From Changpingibacter yushuensis (GTDB lineage: Bacteria; Actinomycetota; Actinomycetes; Actinomycetales; Actinomycetaceae), in assembly GCF_014041995.1 (NCBI RefSeq), contig NZ_CP059492.1, positions 2,597,584 through 2,661,583 of the forward strand: a stretch of DNA of 64,000 nt. Direction: 5' to 3'. The notes under the pieces are model-generated. The model did not search any database. It was not told where the DNA came from and saw nothing but the letters and a program-made list of their open reading frames with translations. Shown one piece after another: positions 8,401 to 18,161 of this stretch (its first letter is position 1; each line of letters begins with the position of its first letter). A program made the translations under genes and the position numbers.

Positions 8401-9206
8401 AACCGGTGAGGGAGTCACGACCGCAGTCGTCATTCCGGGTTCGTCATCTCAAACGGTGGAGACAGAAGACCTCGTCAATAACCTACGCGAGAACGTCATA
8501 CCTTCTGCGACAGCCGGAAGCGATCTCAGAGTCTACGTCGGTGGCGAGGCCTCCTCGAACATCGATCTTTCCCAAGCGCTCATGAATAAGTTGCCCCTCT
8601 ATCTGGGTCTCATTGCCGTGCTGGGTTTCTTACTGCTCACAATCGCGTTCCGGTCCGTTGATTGGCGCGCTCTCGAACCTACTCACGATCGCGGTTGGGT
8701 TGGGATGTATCACTGCAATCTTCCAGTTTGGATGGGGCAGCCAAATGTTGGGTGTAGGTTCAGGAGCACCCATTATGTACATCGTCCCAGTGATTCTCAT
8801 GGGTGTGGTGTTTGGACTGTCTATGGATTATCAGGTGTTCTTGGTGTCACGAATGCATGAGAAATGGACAATGCACAAGAACAACCAGCGGGCGGTCAGA
8901 GTTGGAGTATCTGAGACCGCACCTGTGATCATCACGGCCGCATCCATCATGCTGTGTGTGTTTACATCGTTCGCATTCACGAGCGAACGCATCATCGCTT
9001 CCATGGGAATCGGGCTGGCACTCTCAGTTCTCACTGATGCTCTGATTGTTCGGCTGGTTGTTATACCGTCATTCATGAACATGCTTGGCAATGCGAACTG
9101 GTGGTTCCCCGGGAAGCGCTCAAACCGCCATCCCGCCACAGTGCACCCAACTCCTCTTGAGTCCGGTGCGGATGCCGCCGAAGATCTCGTTCCGGCTGCC
9201 GTGTAG
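8401..9206 (+). pseudogene. C-terminal half of an MMPL/RND-type membrane transporter, frameshifted
   Basis: From about 8400 the kinase frame encodes MMPL features: a periplasmic stretch ending VYVGGEASSNIDLS, then the helix LPLYLGLIAVLGFLLLTIAFRS. The frame then breaks near 8655-8665, and a second frame continues PLIGALSNLLTIAVGLG, the conserved FGLSMDYQVFLVSRMHE box and further helices to 9206. The expected FRS-x-x-IPL junction is short by a few codons. This fits loss of about 11 bases between two CCGTT direct repeats (inference). The N-terminal half of the transporter is missing. No functional pump can be made. Confidence 0.82.
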
Positions 9207-9210
9207 CGAG

Positions 9211-9249
9211 GGTGGGTTTTCAGTGACTCAACGTCACTGAAAACCCACC
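9211..9249. terminator. Perfect 17-bp hairpin, bidirectional terminator
   Basis: GGTGGGTTTTCAGTGAC at 9211-9227 pairs perfectly with 9233-9249 around a 5-nt loop. It starts four bases after the MMPL stop and lies between convergent genes. Confidence 0.85.
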
Positions 9250-9260
9250 GAAAAGCCAGA

Positions 9261-9295
9261 CTGGGGGCCAGTACCTGTGTGGTACTGGCCCCCAG
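9261..9295. terminator. Second perfect hairpin between convergent genes
   Basis: CTGGGGGCCAGTACC at 9261-9275 pairs with 9281-9295 (15 bp, loop TGTGT). It lies 25 bp beyond the end of the minus-strand FGGY kinase gene and is its likely terminator. Confidence 0.8.
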
Positions 9296-9319
9296 AGTAT
9301 GAAATCGATACTGCTGGTG

Positions 9320-10927
9320 TTACTGCTCGGAACCGAGCTTCACCATCGGCAGGCCCTTGCGGTACTTGACCATGAAGCGATCAAAGCCTGCGACGTCGTC
9401 GGCCTCCGGCGCAACAACGCTACTTTCGGAGCCTGCGAAGACTTGGTTTTCGAGGAAGTCAGCAAGCGTCTGGCCCTCCGCGCGCTTTGAGCGGTAGAGC
9501 GCCAGCACTGCCATACCCCATGCACCGCCTTCGCCCGCAGTCGCACTTACTGCGATGGAGGTATTCAGTGCGCCAGCCAGAATAGCCTGAATCACGTGAG
9601 GAGTCTTGAAGATACCTCCGTGGGCATTTAGCTTATCGAGCTGGACATTCTCATCGTCGATAAGAATGTCCATGCCAATGCGCAGTGAACCGAAGATCGT
9701 CATGAGCTGTGAGCGCATGAAATCCGCTAGCTTGAGCGGTGTTCCAGGAGTGTGAGCAATGAGCGGCAACCCTTCTTCCAGCCCAGTGATGGGTTCGCCT
9801 GAAAGGAAGTTGTAGCTGAGGATGCCGCCTCCATCGGCAGCTCCCTTGAGTGCCTCGAGGTACAGGGTGTCATACAGCTTGTACCGTGGAATATCCACGC
9901 CCGCGAGCGCAGCGAATTCGCCGAACATCTTGACCCAACCGTCCAACTCGCTGGTGCCGTTGTTGGAGTGAACCATTGCTACCGGATCGCCGTCGGGCGT
10001 AGTGACGGGATCGAGTTCAAGGTGAACTTGCTTGAGTTCATGCTCAAGCACCACCATGGCAAAGATTGATGTTCCGACTGAAACGTTTCCCGTTCTGGGA
10101 GCTACCGCATTGGTTGCAACCATGCCGGTTCCGGCGTCGCCCTCTGGTGGGCATAGCGGAATTCCTGCTTGGAGCACACCACTCGGATCCAGCAATGCTG
10201 CACCCTCGGTTGTGAGTGTTCCCGCAGGCGCTCCAGCGACCAGCACGTTCGGCAGTAGATCAACTACCTTCTTGGTGAATCCGTGTTGTGCAGACGCCGC
10301 GTCAAACTTCTCGAGGCGAACCGGATCGTAATCATTGAGCGAAGAATCGATCGGGAACATACCAGAGGCATCACCAATTCCCAGAACGTGTTCGCCGGTC
10401 AGAAGCTCATGAACATATCCGGCGAGCGTATTGAACGAGGCAATAGCAGGCACATGTTCTTCGCCATTGAGGATCGCTTGGTACAGGTGAGCAATGCTCC
10501 AACGCTGTGGAACGTTAATGGAGAAAAGCTCGGTCAGTGCCTCGCTAGCCTGGGCCGTGGAGGTGTTACGCCACGTCCTGAAGGGAACGAGCAGCTTACC
10601 TTCAGCGTCAAAAGCGAGGTAGCCGTGCATCATGGCAGAGATGCCGATCCCGGCAAGCTTACGGATCGAGGTGCCGTACTGCTCAAAGACGTCCTTTGAC
10701 ATCTCTTGGTAGGCATCCTGAAGGCCTTCCCTGATGTCGTCCAGTGTGTAGGTCCAAACACCATCTTCGAGGCGGTTCTCCCATTCGTGACCACCTGAGG
10801 CAATCGGTGCCGAATCGGGTCCGATCAGCACGGCCTTGATGCGCGTTGACCCAAACTCAATTCCAAGTGCGGCTTCGCCCGCGTCGATGATCGCAGTCAG
10901 ATCAGTACTGGCGGCATTGTCAGTCAT
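9320..10927 (-). CDS. FGGY-family carbohydrate kinase (ribulokinase/xylulokinase type)
   Basis: A 535-residue sugar kinase with the FGGY fold. The N-terminal nucleotide-binding loop is LGIEFGSTRIKAVLIG (about residues 21-36); ISAMMHGYLAFD and PFRTWRN are substrate-lobe segments; VSVGTSIFAMV and the C-terminal SATAGEGGAWGMAV are the second ATP loop and adenosine motif. The product would be a phosphorylated pentulose or related sugar. The exact substrate is not readable from the sequence, and no pentose genes flank it. A LacI-type palindrome lies about 80 bp upstream, suggesting sugar-responsive control. It stands alone between terminators. Confidence 0.85.
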   Translation of the reverse strand: MTDNAASTDLTAIIDAGEAALGIEFGSTRIKAVLIGPDSAPIASGGHEWENRLEDGVWTYTLDDIREGLQDAYQEMSKDVFEQYGTSIRKLAGIGISAMMHGYLAFDAEGKLLVPFRTWRNTSTAQASEALTELFSINVPQRWSIAHLYQAILNGEEHVPAIASFNTLAGYVHELLTGEHVLGIGDASGMFPIDSSLNDYDPVRLEKFDAASAQHGFTKKVVDLLPNVLVAGAPAGTLTTEGAALLDPSGVLQAGIPLCPPEGDAGTGMVATNAVAPRTGNVSVGTSIFAMVVLEHELKQVHLELDPVTTPDGDPVAMVHSNNGTSELDGWVKMFGEFAALAGVDIPRYKLYDTLYLEALKGAADGGGILSYNFLSGEPITGLEEGLPLIAHTPGTPLKLADFMRSQLMTIFGSLRIGMDILIDDENVQLDKLNAHGGIFKTPHVIQAILAGALNTSIAVSATAGEGGAWGMAVLALYRSKRAEGQTLADFLENQVFAGSESSVVAPEADDVAGFDRFMVKYRKGLPMVKLGSEQ

Positions 10928-11426
10928 ATTCGTGCTCCATTACAGATGGGCGGGGCAGGTGCCGCTCCGCGACAGTGCGGGAGCCCTGCTTTCATTCACC
11001 ACTATGTTAGCGCTAACTATGTGGATTTTGCTAGGCAAACACGAGCCTAGCAGTTAGCGCATCGCCACTTCGTCAGACTGCGCATACCCAGTAGCAACTC
11101 AAGGTTGGCACCTTACGCATTTCGACCATAATGACGGCACGCGACTAGGCGCAGAGCGCGTTGCAGCCTCTTCTTCGGCGGCCAGAACCAGACCCGCTGG
11201 TTCCAAACGAACAAGACCCATTGGTTCCAAAGGAAGACCGTGCTCCCGCGACGGGGTAACCATGACTTACCAACCCCCGACAAGAATGATCATCACTGTT
11301 ACTCAGGTCGACGTTCCGTGATTCTGCTCGCAGGGCGACGACGTCGTCGAACGGAACACTGTGTTGTCACGATCCGTCCTGTCCACCACCGATCCTCTCT
11401 GGCGGATCACCGATCGCGGAGTGTGC
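10928..11426. other. Gene-free regulatory gap
   Basis: No credible coding frame. It contains the palindromic operator described separately, a second TTAGCGC half-site near 11056, and two copies of TGGTTCCAAA (about 11198 and 11222). One copy of GACGACGTCGTC is at 11337. The right-hand part is the 3' flank of the phosphatase gene. Confidence 0.6.
11006..11017. promoter_or_regulatory. LacI/GalR-type operator upstream of the FGGY kinase
   Basis: GTTAGCGCTAAC is a perfect 12-bp palindrome with the central CG typical of LacI/GalR-family operators. It lies about 80 bp upstream of the kinase start. The regulator is not in the window. Confidence 0.6.
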
Positions 11427-12131
11427 TCAGTTTGCCGCAAGAAAGGCAACGATCCCCTGCGCACCGGCCTCAACGGCACTGAAAGTGGCATCGAAGTCAC
11501 CGGAGTACCACGGGTCCGGAACATCCCACGCGTCGTCGAACGAGTAGAAATCAGAGTATCCACTGCCTGATGAGTGCGAAATGCTCTGCCTATCCAATGT
11601 GCCGCCTGGACCAAAACAGCCCTCAGCAGCGGGCGTTAGCCCCGAACCATCAAACTCACGCCATAGGTGGATACGGCTGAGCGGCACTCCGGCATCCGCA
11701 CACATCGAGCGAAGGGACCTTGCATGACCGCTGGTCATCGCGAGGATCAGCCCTGATTCAGTGAGCTCCCTCGAAGTGGCTCGATGGGCACGGCGAGCCG
11801 GAACCTCGTAACCATGGGCACGCAGAATGCGTGCGGCCGGGGGATAAATGGGATTGCCGTGCTCTTCCGAGGAGACTCCACACGAAGCGACAGCATACTT
11901 CTGGCCCACATTCGCTGCCGCTCGCAACTTCGCGCCAAGTACTACCTCCCCCATCGGTGAACGGCAGATGTTGCCAGTGCACACAACGAGGATCTGCGGA
12001 GCGCGCACAAGTTCATTCCGAATTGCGGTGGAGACGGCGGAACCGTCAATGCTGGCCTCGCGGTCAGCGCGTGCGGCGGGGTCAATGCTGGCCTCACGGC
12101 CATTAGCCGACGTCTGTGGATCAGAGCTCAT
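11427..12131 (-). CDS. Low-molecular-weight protein-tyrosine-phosphatase family protein
   Basis: A 234-residue protein with the LMW-PTP P-loop CTGNICRS (Cys51 to Ser58) and the general-acid aspartate in DPWY near the C-terminus. Family members of about 160 residues dephosphorylate tyrosine phosphoproteins, often in capsule or cell-surface control. Here about 45 extra residues precede the catalytic domain. They contain a duplicated REASID peptide encoded by a 19-bp direct repeat with a 36-bp period (12045-12063 and 12081-12099). The true start may be internal, which would remove the extension. The insertion between the active site and DPWY is also longer than usual. It ends 9 bp short of the neighbouring AlkZ-like gene and is probably co-transcribed with it. 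Confidence 0.85.
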   Translation of the reverse strand: MSSDPQTSANGREASIDPAARADREASIDGSAVSTAIRNELVRAPQILVVCTGNICRSPMGEVVLGAKLRAAANVGQKYAVASCGVSSEEHGNPIYPPAARILRAHGYEVPARRAHRATSRELTESGLILAMTSGHARSLRSMCADAGVPLSRIHLWREFDGSGLTPAAEGCFGPGGTLDRQSISHSSGSGYSDFYSFDDAWDVPDPWYSGDFDATFSAVEAGAQGIVAFLAAN

Positions 12132-12140
12132 GGATCGAGT

Positions 12141-13445
12141 TTATGGGTTGAGCGACCTGACGCGCGTCATGAGCCCAGCGGCGCTCGTTGCACGGTCTCT
12201 CTCAACCACGTCACCCAATGAGAGAGGCCCAAGGTCATCACTAGAGAGTATGGGGTAGCGTGCGCAGGCCGCCTCCACCCGCTTCGCGAGCGCAGCACTG
12301 GGTTCCACAAAGTACTCTGGCACAGGCCCGTTTCGCCCTCTCTTCCACAGACCCACCAGAGTTCCACCCACCACGATCGAGCCACGAAAAATGCCATTCT
12401 TTCCAGGTGCGAGCGCCGCATCCATCTCGGAAGGAACCGTCATCCACCTACTCGCATATCCCAAGATGAGTTCGTCGAAGCCGGGAAGCACCAACACTGA
12501 ACGGCCTACCGATGAGGCCTGACTCCCCGCGCCACGTTCGGCTAAGGTCTCAGGAAACCAAAACTCCTCACCGTCAATGGCTACCCGAGTCAACTCCGCT
12601 CGATGCCCCTCCAAAGCCGCATCCACATCACGCAACGGAAGATTGGACCAGCGCGCTAGGTCTCGCCGCGAGGCAGGGCCATGCGAATGGAGGAATCGCC
12701 ACACTAGTTCGGCGACGGCGTCGTCGCGCGAGAGCATCGTAGGGTTACGTATCCACTCATGGGCCAATACGAAATCGGGTTGGCCCACCCTCGCGGATCG
12801 TGGACTACGCTCCGGGATTGGCCCCTGCACGAGCACGCCTTCAATACTCAGGTGATACAGGAAGTAGCGGGCAAACTGACGGTCTGTCAGGAAACCGTGC
12901 TCGTGCCAAAACGCGATGAGGGCATCACGGCTGACTCGACCAACTGGGAGTGCGGAATCTGAACCTGTTTGCGCATTGGAGAGAACTGGGGATTCAGAAA
13001 CCTTGGCTGCACTGGTGGAGTGCGCGGAAAAGAGCTCACCACCAGGCAGGAGTGCAACAATCGTCATTTCCCGGAGCGTGTCGAGAATATGGGGAGCCAC
13101 GGGTGGTGGAGTGCGCGGCGATTTCTCACGCCGCAAGAGGGCTTGAGCGGAGAGCGGGAGGTACCAGAACAGATCCTCAGCAGCCAACACGTGCAGAGTG
13201 CCGCGCTGAGGCCATGTTCGGACCAAGGCGCCGGCGTCGAACGAATCGATCACCGCCCGGACGTTTGGCGCACCGCGTTGCCCGGAACGCAACGCCAAAG
13301 AAACCAACACTCCCTGCCAATCTTGGCCCTGCAGGCACATCATGGCGCGCGCAGCATCTGAGGGATCCTGCCACGTGGGACCTACCAAGCCATGGGCCAG
13401 GATTCGGAGCTTGGAAATCTGCCTACGTTGGGCCGCGGTGCTCAT
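12141..13445 (-). CDS. Winged-helix DNA-binding protein of the HTH_42/AlkZ DNA-glycosylase family
   Basis: A protein of about 434 residues with three tandem winged-helix modules. Family landmarks are LQGQDW near the N-terminus, matching the QxQ catalytic motif of AlkZ-type glycosylases; RTWPQRGTLHVL; and the C-terminal LPGFDELILGYASR. Characterised relatives (Streptomyces AlkZ, E. coli YcaQ/AlkX) unhook DNA interstrand crosslinks or remove alkylated bases. A repair role is therefore inferred, not shown. The ATG at 13445 fits the start of homology (STAAQRRQISKLRILAHGL) although no strong ribosome site is visible; upstream in-frame ATGs at 13457 and 13526 exist. A strong terminator separates it from nrdF. 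Confidence 0.75.
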   Translation of the reverse strand: MSTAAQRRQISKLRILAHGLVGPTWQDPSDAARAMMCLQGQDWQGVLVSLALRSGQRGAPNVRAVIDSFDAGALVRTWPQRGTLHVLAAEDLFWYLPLSAQALLRREKSPRTPPPVAPHILDTLREMTIVALLPGGELFSAHSTSAAKVSESPVLSNAQTGSDSALPVGRVSRDALIAFWHEHGFLTDRQFARYFLYHLSIEGVLVQGPIPERSPRSARVGQPDFVLAHEWIRNPTMLSRDDAVAELVWRFLHSHGPASRRDLARWSNLPLRDVDAALEGHRAELTRVAIDGEEFWFPETLAERGAGSQASSVGRSVLVLPGFDELILGYASRWMTVPSEMDAALAPGKNGIFRGSIVVGGTLVGLWKRGRNGPVPEYFVEPSAALAKRVEAACARYPILSSDDLGPLSLGDVVERDRATSAAGLMTRVRSLNP

Positions 13446-13487
13446 GTTTCTGAACATACGGAAAACGCGGGCTTTGGTGCAAACGGA

Positions 13488-13592
13488 GAGGGCGAGAAGG
13501 GATGGATGCGGGAGGTGCGAAAGCACGGGAGGTGACCGATAGGAGGGGCGGGAGGTGGCCGACGGGAGGGGCGGCAGGTAGGAGGTGCGGGA
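13488..13592. repeat. GGGAGG-rich imperfect repeats
   Basis: About ten imperfect copies of GGGAGGTG/GGGAGGGGCGG occupy the region upstream of the AlkZ-like gene. One strand is almost purely purine (G) rich. The block contains no coding signal. Confidence 0.6.
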
Positions 13593-13604
13593 AGGCTGAA
13601 GGAA

Positions 13605-13646
13605 CGAAAAAGGGGCCGGATCCGCGAGATTTCACGGATCCGGGCC
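13605..13646 (-). terminator. Rho-independent terminator of nrdF
   Basis: CCGGATCCG (13616-13624) pairs with CGGATCCGG (13635-13643). Read on the minus strand the stem is followed by CCCCTTTTT. It lies about 40 bp after the nrdF stop. Confidence 0.8.
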
Positions 13647-13686
13647 TTCGACCAAGCGACTCAACTTGGGCTTCGAGGCGGAGTGC

Positions 13687-14715
<1,029 letters not shown>

Positions 14716-14797
14716 TCACCTTCAGGCACCCGGCATAGGTCGTTTCATTCTCACGCAATACAGCTGGCCCGGCAAGCATCTCCACTAGTCTGTTCAC

Positions 14798-16042
14798 ATG
14801 AGTGACTCTCACCACGAGGAGCTGGAACGAGGCCGCTTCGATTCTCCGATCGCCACTACTCCTGACTTGGCCGCTGCTACTTCAACCCTGATCGCCACTA
14901 CACCTGCCCGGTACTCCGGCCGCATCGGCGGTATCGACATCGCTCGCGCGCTGGCGATCTTCGGCATGTTCTACGCCCACGTGGGCAAGGAATGGTGGGG
15001 TAATCCAGTTGCCGAGTTTCTCGCAGGAATACCTGACGGCCGCTCATCTATCCTCTTCGCCCTCTTGGCAGGAGTTTCACTCTCTATCATCACTGGCCGC
15101 AACGTTCCCTTCATTGGTGAGGAGATGCGCGCCGCCCGCCTTCGCGTAGTGGGCCGATCGTGCGTGTTGCTGATTATCGCGGCAATCCTCGGGGCTCTCG
15201 GCACAGCTGTTGCCATCATCTTGGCCTACTACGCTGCGTGGTTCGTGGCGGCGCTTCCCTTCTCACGCTGGTCAGCGTGCAAGCTCTTCATCGCCGCCGC
15301 CGTCTTTGCGGTGGCCGGCCCTCTCGTGACCAACCTGACCGTGAACTGGTTCCTCCCGGGCTTGTCAATCTGGCCCGGCGGAGACCCCAACACTTTCCTC
15401 TTCGAGGTCTTCATCACCGGCACCTATCCCGGGCTCGTCTACATGGCATTTGTTCTGGCAGGAATGGGAATCGGCCGTCTGGAACTCACGTCCACTGCGA
15501 ACCACGTTCGGTTTGTGGCTTCCGGCGTCGTCTTAATGATGTGTGGATACGGCGCAAGTTGGCTTCTCACGAACACGATTGTCGACGACGTCGTCGGCCC
15601 GTCATCGTCCGCTCAGGGTATGGAAACCGCTGCGCAGGCGAGCAGCTGGAATCCCGGCCTGACGTGGGTTGGTTCTCCGTTTCCAGATCTTTACTCCTTC
15701 GTGACGGCAGAACCACATACCGGGACCGTGTTCGAGGCCGTTGGATCTGGCGGTTTCGCAATCGCCGTGCTCGGGGTCTGCCTTCTCGTTGGGAACCTGG
15801 CAGGAACGGTCCTGTATCCGCTTGCCGCGGCTGGTTCAATGTCACTGACGGTGTACTCGGCGCACATCGTGGCTATCGCTTTCAATCCCGAATGGATTTT
15901 TTCTGAAAGCAGCGCGCCAATCCTGTGGCTGGTGGGAACGTCGCTGGTTGTCTGCCCGCTCCTGAAACTGAGGTTCCGGCGTGGCCCCCTCGAGTGGATC
16001 ATGTGGAGAGCCTCGCAGGCGGCGGCACATGTTCCGGGGTAG
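14798..16042 (+). CDS. DUF418-type multi-pass membrane protein
   Basis: A 414-residue membrane protein with about nine hydrophobic helices. The first helix follows GIDIARALAIFGMFYAHV, and the C-terminus has the DUF418 landmark RRGPLEWIMWRAS. This group is related to acyltransferase-like HGSNAT/DUF1624 proteins of unknown substrate. The first 45 residues are Ser/Thr-rich and cytoplasmic. It is transcribed divergently from nrdF with 133 bp between. Its stop codon lies inside the first copy of a 19-bp tandem repeat. Confidence 0.85.
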   Translation: MSDSHHEELERGRFDSPIATTPDLAAATSTLIATTPARYSGRIGGIDIARALAIFGMFYAHVGKEWWGNPVAEFLAGIPDGRSSILFALLAGVSLSIITGRNVPFIGEEMRAARLRVVGRSCVLLIIAAILGALGTAVAIILAYYAAWFVAALPFSRWSACKLFIAAAVFAVAGPLVTNLTVNWFLPGLSIWPGGDPNTFLFEVFITGTYPGLVYMAFVLAGMGIGRLELTSTANHVRFVASGVVLMMCGYGASWLLTNTIVDDVVGPSSSAQGMETAAQASSWNPGLTWVGSPFPDLYSFVTAEPHTGTVFEAVGSGGFAIAVLGVCLLVGNLAGTVLYPLAAAGSMSLTVYSAHIVAIAFNPEWIFSESSAPILWLVGTSLVVCPLLKLRFRRGPLEWIMWRASQAAAHVPG

Positions 16043-16122
16043 TCCATCGCTCACGGGGTAGTCCATCGCTCACGGGATAGTCCCTCGCTCACGGGATAGT
16101 CCCTCGCTCACGGGATAGTCCA
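16036..16122. repeat. 19-bp tandem repeat, 4.6 copies, beginning at a stop codon
   Basis: Units start at 16036, 16055, 16074, 16093 and (partial) 16112. The pattern is GGGRTAGTCCMTCGCTCAC. The TAG stop of the DUF418 gene is inside unit 1, so every unit repeats the stop codon. Two sequence variants alternate in blocks, showing stepwise duplication. Confidence 0.95.
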
Positions 16123-16174
16123 TGTAAAAGGCCAAATTCGCCCGGCTTGGGTGCCACGTCGGTAGGGTTGCCAT

Positions 16175-16906
16175 ATGAGCTCGCCAGCCCCACCACGACG
16201 TTCATCCCTTCAAAGACGCCGAGGGACTGCGCATAAACCACTCACCCGATCACAACGTATTGGCCGGCTCGTGGGTATTGTGGCGTTCGTCGTGCCATTC
16301 TTTATTGACATCCCGAACCTCGCCGAACCCGGCGAGCGCATGCTCTCCATCCTCCTCCTTGCGATCGTTTTCTGGGTCACGGAAGCTGTGCCCCTCACAG
16401 CCACCGCGGTTCTCATCATCCTGCTTGAAGTGCTTCTCATCTCCACAGAGGCCTTCGGCGATCCATTTGGCGCAAACCCTGAGCTTGCGGACCAAGCGCT
16501 GACTTCGGCGGACTATTTCGCTACCTTGGCAAACCCCGTCATCATCTTGTTCCTCGGCGGGTTTATCATCGCCGACGGCGCAGGGAAATTTGGGCTTGAT
16601 CGCAATATCGCGTCCCTCATGTTGCGGCCCTTCGCCGGTTCCGCCCGCGGAACCGTAGCTGGCGTCATGGCAATCACTAGCCTGCTCTCATTCTTCATGT
16701 CCAACACGGCCACCACCGCGACCATGTTCGCAATCATCATTCCTGTGCTGGGTGCCATTGATAACCCGAAGGTTCGAACAGGAATTACTTTGGCTATTCC
16801 GGTCTCTGCGAACGTCGGAGGCGTGGCTACGCCTGTCAGCACGCCAGCTAACGCGATCGCAGTGGCCGCATTGGCTGAACGTGGTTACCACATGACATTT
16901 CAACGG
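16175..16906 (+). pseudogene. N-terminal half of a DASS/SLC13 anion transporter (truncated)
   Basis: The frame from ATG 16175 encodes the first half of a divalent anion:sodium symporter: a basic N-terminus, helices, the TEAVPLTATAVLIILLEVLL segment split here as TEAVPLTATAV, the SNT-type motif FFMSNTATTATMF, and the loop STPANAIAVAAL that belongs to the first substrate/sodium site. At about 16900 the homology stops, and downstream DNA encodes a histidine kinase in a different frame. The transporter frame then reads nonsense to a stop near 16999. The second half of the scaffold, including the second SNT motif, is missing, so transport is lost. Confidence 0.8.
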
Positions 16907-17553
16907 CTGAACGTATCAGTGAACTCGTCTCCTCGCTACGCTCCTACGCCCGTCCCGATGGTGATCCGGTCAAGGATGTGGACGTGCACCGCGGTATAGA
17001 GGACACCCTTCGGCTCGTCTCGTACCTTCTCCACGGCATCACCATCGAACGCGATTATGGCGAACTTCCAGTTATCTCCTGCCACCCGAGTCAGCTGGCG
17101 CAAGTATGGACAAACATCGTAGCGAATGCCGCAGATGCCATGACAGAAGCCGCCCGCACATCAGCCACCTCCGATCCCGTGCACATCGGCACCATAACGG
17201 TGCGCACGTCCGTCCCCACCGAAGGCTGGATCACCGTTGCGATATCTGACAACGGTCCCGGAATTCCGCCAGCGATCCTGCCACACGTCTTTGAACCCCG
17301 CTTCACCACAAAGTCAGGTCAAGTAAGGTTTGGCCTGGGTATCGGTCTCCCTCTGTGCCGCAGTATCGTGGCTGCACATCATGGCACGATGAGAATCGAG
17401 ACCGGATCCACCGGAACAACTGTCACCGTGGACCTACCCATCAACGGACTGCCGGAACCGGCGCCTCCACGTGATACCTTGACCAGTCAACCCACCCCTA
17501 CCCTGCCAGAAACCACCTCACACAACCCAGCAGATCCCCAGGAGTTCCTATGA
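16907..17553 (+). pseudogene. C-terminal half of a sensor histidine kinase (5'-truncated)
   Basis: From about 16907 the second frame reads ERISELVSSLRSYARPDGDP and continues as a kinase catalytic domain: HRGIEDTLRLVSYLL, N-box NIVANAADAM, G1 box SDNGPGIP, F-box PRFTTK and G2 box GLGIGLPLC, ending in a Pro/Thr-rich tail. The phospho-acceptor part and sensor domain are missing, removed together with the end of the SLC13 gene. The 3' end is intact and couples to the response regulator by an ATGA overlap at 17550-17553. Translation could only start internally (for example GTG 16978). In related bacteria such kinases carry a cyclic-nucleotide-like sensor domain, which is inference here. Confidence 0.8.
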
Positions 17554-18038
17554 AGCTCACCATTCTTATCTTGGAAGATGAACCAGAGGTTCGTACGGCA
17601 ATAGAACGGGACCTTCTCGTCTTCTTACCTACGGTTCGGATAGAGCCTGCAGAAGACGTCGTTGACGCATGGGACGTCATCTCTGAGATCACCACACAAG
17701 GCGATGTTCTTGCCCTAGCTCTGTGCGATCACAGGCTTCCCGGTACCTCCGGAATCGATTTCCTCGTAGAGATGATGAGCGACCCACGAACCGCGAGCGC
17801 CAGGAAGGTGCTCGTGACGGGTCAGGCAGACCTAGCAGACACGGTTCGGGCAGTGAACGATGCTGGCCTTGATCACTACATCGCCAAACCGTGGGCCAGC
17901 GATGATCTCCGGGCAGTGGTCCGAAAGGAACTAACTGACTACGTCGAAGAATGTGGAATCGATCCGATCGCACACATGCCTGCACTGGACAAGTCACGTG
18001 CCTTGGAAATCGTGCGTGCTGAGGGTCTGGCCGACTGA
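17550..18038 (+). CDS. Response regulator receiver-domain protein
   Basis: A 162-residue protein: a receiver domain with acidic pocket LEDE at 8-11, phospho-acceptor Asp60 in LCDHRLPGTSG, Thr in VTGQ and the conserved Lys in IAKPW, then about 35 residues without a DNA-binding domain. It is intact, although its partner kinase upstream has lost its sensor and histidine. The C-terminal region has no recognised output domain, so it may act by protein contact. The start overlaps the kinase stop by four bases. Confidence 0.85.
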   Translation: MKLTILILEDEPEVRTAIERDLLVFLPTVRIEPAEDVVDAWDVISEITTQGDVLALALCDHRLPGTSGIDFLVEMMSDPRTASARKVLVTGQADLADTVRAVNDAGLDHYIAKPWASDDLRAVVRKELTDYVEECGIDPIAHMPALDKSRALEIVRAEGLAD

Positions 18039-18061
18039 GAGCCGAAGGTCTGGCTGACTGA
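18021..18061. repeat. 23-bp imperfect duplication spanning the response-regulator stop
   Basis: GAGGGTCTGGCCGACTGA (18021-18038) recurs as GAAGGTCTGGCTGACTGA at 18044-18061. The stop codon TGA is duplicated with the unit. Confidence 0.8.
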
Positions 18062-18161
18062 GCACGGCAGCCTAACTGGGTAAATCCGCAGGTATGGGCA
18101 GACCACCTCCGGGCCACTCCCCACCAAGCCATTCCATGGCGGCGTGGTCCACCCTGCCAGA

